A stretch of 64,000 nt of DNA, from the NCBI RefSeq assembly GCF_000337475.1, contig NZ_AOIT01000021.1:89954-153953 (forward strand). The letters are read 5' to 3'. The notes beneath the pieces were generated by a model. It was not told the DNA's origin. It searched no databases and saw only the letters and a list, made by a program, of their open reading frames with translations. This DNA comes from Natrinema limicola JCM 13563 (lineage in GTDB: Archaea; Halobacteriota; Halobacteria; Halobacteriales; Natrialbaceae). The position numbers and the translations under genes are program-made. Each line of letters begins with the position of its first letter. Position 1 is the first letter of the stretch. Positions 61,020-64,000 of this stretch are shown piece after piece.

Positions 61020-61342
61020 GGACGGCATCGGGCAAAGACTCGCGGTAAAGACGACCGTCTCGTCAGTTTCGTTTCTCGCACCGTGGATGACGCCCGGTCG
61101 TGGTGGACGACCCCGGGCGCACCGATTTCCTCGCGCTCGTCGCCCTGGATGACTGTTACCGTCCCCTCGAGTACGTGAAAGACGTTCGTACTGTCACCGT
61201 GTTCGTGTGCCTCGAGTTCCGCGCCCGGCCCGAGCGCGAACGCTTTCACGAGCACGTCGTCGCTGACGACCAGTTCCGTACTTTCGACAGTGCCGTCGGT
61301 CGGCTCGAGGTCGGCGATCGCGTTGGCGTATTCGTCGCGCAT
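61017..61342 (-). pseudogene. Small cupin protein, frameshifted
   Basis: A one-domain cupin starting MRDEYANAIADLEPTDGTVE. The two metal-binding motifs are ELEAHEHGDSTNVFHVLEG and, after the shift, RGVIHGARNETDETVVF. The first 80 residues are in one frame, ending GAPGVVHHDR; the rest, GVIHGARNETDETVVFTASLCPMPS, follows in another frame, so one base is missing from a G run (CCC on the plus strand, 61093-61095). In the uncorrected frame the protein runs on to 60956 through repeat copy I. Decay or assembly error are both possible. The native ligand is unknown. Confidence 0.75.
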
Positions 61343-61412
61343 ATCGAGTCGATTCGACGGGCGAGCCTATAACGGCAAGGGAGAACTGCCGGTCAGAACG
61401 AGCCGTATGCGC

Positions 61413-61499
61413 TCATACGGGCTGCTATCACGGTGTCCCGGCGCACCTGCGACACCTCATCCGGGTGTGCCGAAACTGACTGGGAGACGTCCCGTCTCA
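61413..61499. repeat. Palindromic repeat copy J
   Basis: An 87-base copy starting TCATACGGGCTGCTATCAC and ending with the complement of TGAGACGGGACG. Core GCGCACCTGCGAC faces CCGGGTGTGCC. It is immediately followed by copy K, with which it shares the three bases TCA. Confidence 0.85.
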
Positions 61500-61582
61500 T
61501 ACGGTCTGCTGTCAGTCATTTCCGGAGGGACTGCGAGCCGTCCTGCGGTCTCTCCGGTAAACAGTTACAGCAAACCGTATCA
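61497..61582. repeat. Palindromic repeat copy K
   Basis: An 86-base copy with ends TCATACGGTCTGCTGTCAG and, on the other strand, TGATACGGTTTGCTGT. Its right end is the TGA stop codon of the Mrp gene. Core GGGACTGCGAGCC faces TGCGGTCTCTCC. Confidence 0.92.
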
Positions 61583-62671
61583 GTCTTCCGTCTCAGTCGG
61601 CAGCTTGTTCGCCGGTTCGTGCGTGACGTTTTCCGAGACCGTCCGGCGGTTGGCCTCGCCGACGCGGTCTGCGACTTCGCCGACCAGGTCCTCGAGATGA
61701 CTCTGGATCTCGCTGTCGTCGTTTTTGACGAGTGCGCCCTGGCTGCCGTCGGCCCCGAAGTCGGGATGGATCGGGATCCGGCCCAGCAACGGCACGTCGT
61801 ACTTGTCGACGATGGTGTCCGCCCCGCCGGTGCCGAACAGGCCGTGCTGGTCGCCACAGGACGGGCAGATGAAGGAACTCATGTTCTCGACGACGCCCAG
61901 GACGGGGGTGTCGTGTTTGTTGAACATCTGGATTCCCTTGCGGGTGTCGTCGAGTGCCATCTCCTGGGGCGTCGTGACGACGACGGCACCGGTGACGGGC
62001 ATCGACTGCAGCAGGTTCAGCGTCGCGTCGCCGGTTCCCGGCGGCAGGTCGACGATCAGGTAGTCGAGTCGGCCCCACTCGACGCCCTCTAAGAACTTCA
62101 TCATGAACTTGTTGACCATCGGGCCGCGAAGGATCGCGGGGTCGTCCTCGTTTTCCATCATCATGCCCATGCTGATGATGCGGACGCCGTCCGAGCGTGG
62201 CGGCACGATTTCCTCGTTGGGCGTGACGCCAGGGTCGCTCTCGGCCGGGAGGATCTGGGGAACGTTTGGCCCGTGAATGTCGGCGTCAAGAAGCCCGACC
62301 ATCGCACCGCGTTTCTCGAGCCCGGCCGCGAGGTTGGCCGCGACCGTCGTCTTGCCGACCCCACCTTTGCCAGAGGAGACGGCGATGACGTTGCGAACGC
62401 GGGGGAGAACCTCGTCGTCGAAGCCGTGTTCCTCGTCGACGTGTGCTCGCAGGTCGGCCTCGAGACCGGCGTCTTCGATGACGTCGCGGATCTGGTTGCC
62501 AATCTCCATCTCGGAGGGCGCGTATGGCGCGTTAAACGCAAGCGAGATGCGAGCCGTCTCGTCGTCGATCGTGACGTCGTTGACCAGCCCAAGCGAGACG
62601 ATGTCCTCGCCGATGTCCGGATCCTCGACCTGCTCGAGTTTGATTTCGAGCTCGTGTGCTGTGATGGTCAT
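61580..62671 (-). CDS. mrp: Mrp/NBP35-type iron-sulfur carrier ATPase
   Basis: A 363-residue P-loop protein that carries or assembles iron-sulfur clusters. Residues 1-85 form a MIP18 (DUF59) domain (LEQVEDPDIGEDIVSLGLVNDV). Walker A is SSGKGGVGKTTVAANLA near residue 99, Walker A' region DADIHGPNVPQIL, and Walker B with DLPPGTGDATLNLLQ near 208. The cluster-binding CPSCGD motif is near residue 270. The gene's stop codon lies in repeat copy K. Confidence 0.95.
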   Translation of the reverse strand: MTITAHELEIKLEQVEDPDIGEDIVSLGLVNDVTIDDETARISLAFNAPYAPSEMEIGNQIRDVIEDAGLEADLRAHVDEEHGFDDEVLPRVRNVIAVSSGKGGVGKTTVAANLAAGLEKRGAMVGLLDADIHGPNVPQILPAESDPGVTPNEEIVPPRSDGVRIISMGMMMENEDDPAILRGPMVNKFMMKFLEGVEWGRLDYLIVDLPPGTGDATLNLLQSMPVTGAVVVTTPQEMALDDTRKGIQMFNKHDTPVLGVVENMSSFICPSCGDQHGLFGTGGADTIVDKYDVPLLGRIPIHPDFGADGSQGALVKNDDSEIQSHLEDLVGEVADRVGEANRRTVSENVTHEPANKLPTETED

Positions 62672-62866
62672 AGTGTCGATGTACTAGCCGTACGAAGGGC
62701 CCGGAACGGGATACGTGTGATGGTTCGAGCGTGGAGAACCGTATACGGAGTGGAGACTAGGAGCTAGTAACCGACCCCCTCCTTCGCTCGGGCTGATGCC
62801 CTCGCGTGGTGAGGCCGGCGGCTCCGCCTCGAAAGATGCTGATCGCACGACAGCTGTGCGAATAGT

Positions 62867-62895
62867 GTAGAAATCGTTTCAGGTAGTACTATAGC
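62867..62895 (+). repeat. Shared motif AAATCGTTTCAG-N3-GTACTATAGC, copy 2
   Basis: Second occurrence of the motif seen at 7324-7353, in the same orientation, 72 bases past the 3' end of the gene at 62967. It matches over AAATCGTTTCAG and TACTATAGC. The rest of the gap 62672-62966 holds no supported gene. Confidence 0.55.
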
Positions 62896-62966
62896 AGTCT
62901 CGATTGGGACTCTGACTGTGATCGCAAAAAACGAAATCGGTGTTCGGAATTCGATACGAACGTCGG

Positions 62967-63278
62967 TTACGGTGGGCCGACGCTGCTGATCGGCTCCGGC
63001 GGACCGCCATAGAAGACGACGCCGATCAGGACGGTCAGGATGAACATCCCGACCCACATCGAGGTCGTCAGGCCGACGAGATAGCCAACGCCGAGCAGCC
63101 CGGACGACGTGTCACGGGGCTTCCCGAGGAACCATGCTGCGAGCATGATGTAGACTGGGACCAGGATGATCGCGAAGATGACCCAGGTCCCCTCGTTGGG
63201 GAAGCCGGTGAAGCCGCCGGTGCCGTCGTAGCCGTGATACAGGAGTTCCGATGCGAATGTTGTCAGTGCTGGACTCAT
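62967..63278 (-). CDS. Small three-helix membrane protein of an NrfD operon
   Basis: A 103-residue protein starting MSPALTTFASELLYHGYDGT. Hydrophobic helices lie at WVIFAIILVPVYIMLAAWFLG, LLGVGYLVGLTTSMWVGMFIL and LTVLIGVVFYGG. Its ATG overlaps the stop of the NrfD-like gene (ATGA), so it is the next subunit of that operon. No family name is known to me. Confidence 0.8.
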   Translation of the reverse strand: MSPALTTFASELLYHGYDGTGGFTGFPNEGTWVIFAIILVPVYIMLAAWFLGKPRDTSSGLLGVGYLVGLTTSMWVGMFILTVLIGVVFYGGPPEPISSVGPP

Positions 63279-63976
63279 GCTTCCACCTCGGGTTCGGTCG
63301 CCTCGTCACTGTGTGCGTGGTCGCCACGCATGTGCTCGACCGCGTGGAGCTCGACCACTGGGACGAGCTTCGAGAGGTTGAGGAATAAAAGTGCCACCAG
63401 TCCGGCCGTCCCAGCGAGCGACGCCCACTCGATCAGGCTCGGGAAGTAGGTCCCGGGCGTGTTGGCGTAGATGTCGAACACCGGGTGCTTGAATCCTTCG
63501 ACGACGAACAGGACCTTCTCGGTCAGTGTTCCCGTGAGAATGACCCCGCTGGCGAGGAGCGCTCGCTTCTTGCTGAACAGCGATGGACGGATCGCCTGCA
63601 GGAAGATGTACACGAGCGTACTGAAGATCAGGAACATCGCAGCCTGATAGAGCGGGTGAGCGAGCTTCGCTTCCGCCGAGACTGCCTTCGCGTTCGGTCC
63701 AAGGAAGACACCGTTGAGAACGAACTGGAGCTGGAACCAGAGGAACAGCAGGGTGAAGAACCCGAGCCACAGGAGCAGCCCACGGAAGATGTCGTCAGTG
63801 ATGATGTGGTCCCAATCGTAGGCGCGACGGAACGCATACGAGATGATGGTCACACCGCCGATCGCCGACATCAGCGCGATGCTCAGGAACATCGGGCCCT
63901 GAATGCCGCCAGTCCAGGCGGGCATCGCCGGGAGCAGTGCGAACAGCCACGGGATAACGCCACCGTGGAGCAAGAG
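63275..63976 (-). CDS. NrfD/PsrC-like respiratory membrane subunit (5' end missing)
   Basis: The C-terminal 233 residues of a quinone-interacting membrane anchor. Helices such as GPMFLSIALMSAIGGVTIISYAF, GLLLWLGFFTLLFLWFQLQFVLNG, ASGVILTGTLTEKVLFVVEGF and WASLAGTAGLVALLFLNLSKLV match the NrfD family, which links quinones to molybdopterin or iron-sulfur oxidoreductases. The 5' part is lost at the contig end; the first residues of the apparent frame (MYKRQ) come from an adapter and are not part of the protein. The C-terminus is acidic and histidine-bearing. Confidence 0.85.
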   Translation of the reverse strand, partial: LLLHGGVIPWLFALLPAMPAWTGGIQGPMFLSIALMSAIGGVTIISYAFRRAYDWDHIITDDIFRGLLLWLGFFTLLFLWFQLQFVLNGVFLGPNAKAVSAEAKLAHPLYQAAMFLIFSTLVYIFLQAIRPSLFSKKRALLASGVILTGTLTEKVLFVVEGFKHPVFDIYANTPGTYFPSLIEWASLAGTAGLVALLFLNLSKLVPVVELHAVEHMRGDHAHSDEATEPEVEA

Positions 63977-64000
63977 CTGTCTCTTATACACATCTCTGAG
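63977..64000. other. Nextera transposase adapter remnant at contig end
   Basis: Bases 63977-63995 read CTGTCTCTTATACACATCT, identical to the Tn5 mosaic-end adapter used in Nextera libraries, and the following CTGAG is one base from the adapter's CCGAG. This is not genomic sequence. Confidence 0.95.

Noticed and set aside
63275..63991. Complete NrfD protein starting MYKRQ
   Set aside because: The first five residues are encoded by a sequencing adapter; the true start lies beyond the contig end.

Overview
The window is a piece of chromosome from a halophilic archaeon (class Halobacteria). The proteins are strongly acidic and the DNA is GC- and CG-rich. Many genes have a TATA-like box about 25-30 bases before the start codon, the pattern of leaderless transcripts. 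Secreted proteins carry twin-arginine signals and lipoboxes. Marker genes are haloarchaeal: stalk proteins L1/L10/L12 with acidic tails, HEWD protein, HTH_10 regulator, PRC-barrel proteins and ADP-forming acetyl-CoA synthetase. The genus cannot be fixed from this sequence. The last 24 bases look like a Nextera transposase adapter, so the window ends at a draft contig end.

Layout. 1-9170: MFS exporter fragment, metK, CYTH protein, FKBP isomerase, RecA-like protein, pyrB-pyrI, an unknown conserved protein, UspA, macro-domain protein and two small proteins. 9400-19400: dpsA, an aldehyde dehydrogenase, a lipoprotein, a PfkB kinase, a YihY-type membrane protein and a zinc-type ABC transporter operon (znuA-znuC-znuB). 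19500-28500: acetyl-CoA synthetase (ADP-forming) with a P-loop/DRTGG partner, a DHH/RCK fusion, tRNA-Lys(CTT) with a duplicated 3' end, mobB, an HTH_10 regulator and an enoyl-CoA hydratase. 28700-38440: purM, an M50 protease-TraB pair, several tiny zinc-ribbon proteins, pckA, cutA and rpl11. 38441-43092: a 4.6-kb block with two DUF1102-like exported proteins (one fused to a NosL-like domain), a SipW-type signal peptidase and a membrane protein; it lies between rpl11 and the rpl1-rpl10-rpl12 operon. 45290-64000: a TctA-like permease, btpA (frameshifted), an OYE reductase, a thioredoxin-fold protein, an Lrp-aminotransferase pair, a PAS/GAF kinase-like protein, purL, two OsmC paralogs, a PHP-asparagine synthase pair, a cupin (frameshifted), Mrp ATPase and the 3' end of an NrfD-type operon.

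Three themes cross the window. First, an imperfect palindrome of about 86 bp occurs eleven times. Seven copies lie between convergent genes, and in six cases the outer end of a copy forms the TGA stop codon of a gene. Second, two sites of the form TTWGGY-NN-RCCTAA, typical of DtxR/IdeR-family metal regulators, sit in the promoters of dpsA and of a 57-residue protein, suggesting a local iron-response pair. Third, the L11-L1 interval holds an accessory cell-surface module in which a signal peptidase and its likely substrates are encoded together. Two genes (btpA and the cupin) each lack one base in a short C/G run, which is either recent decay or an assembly error.
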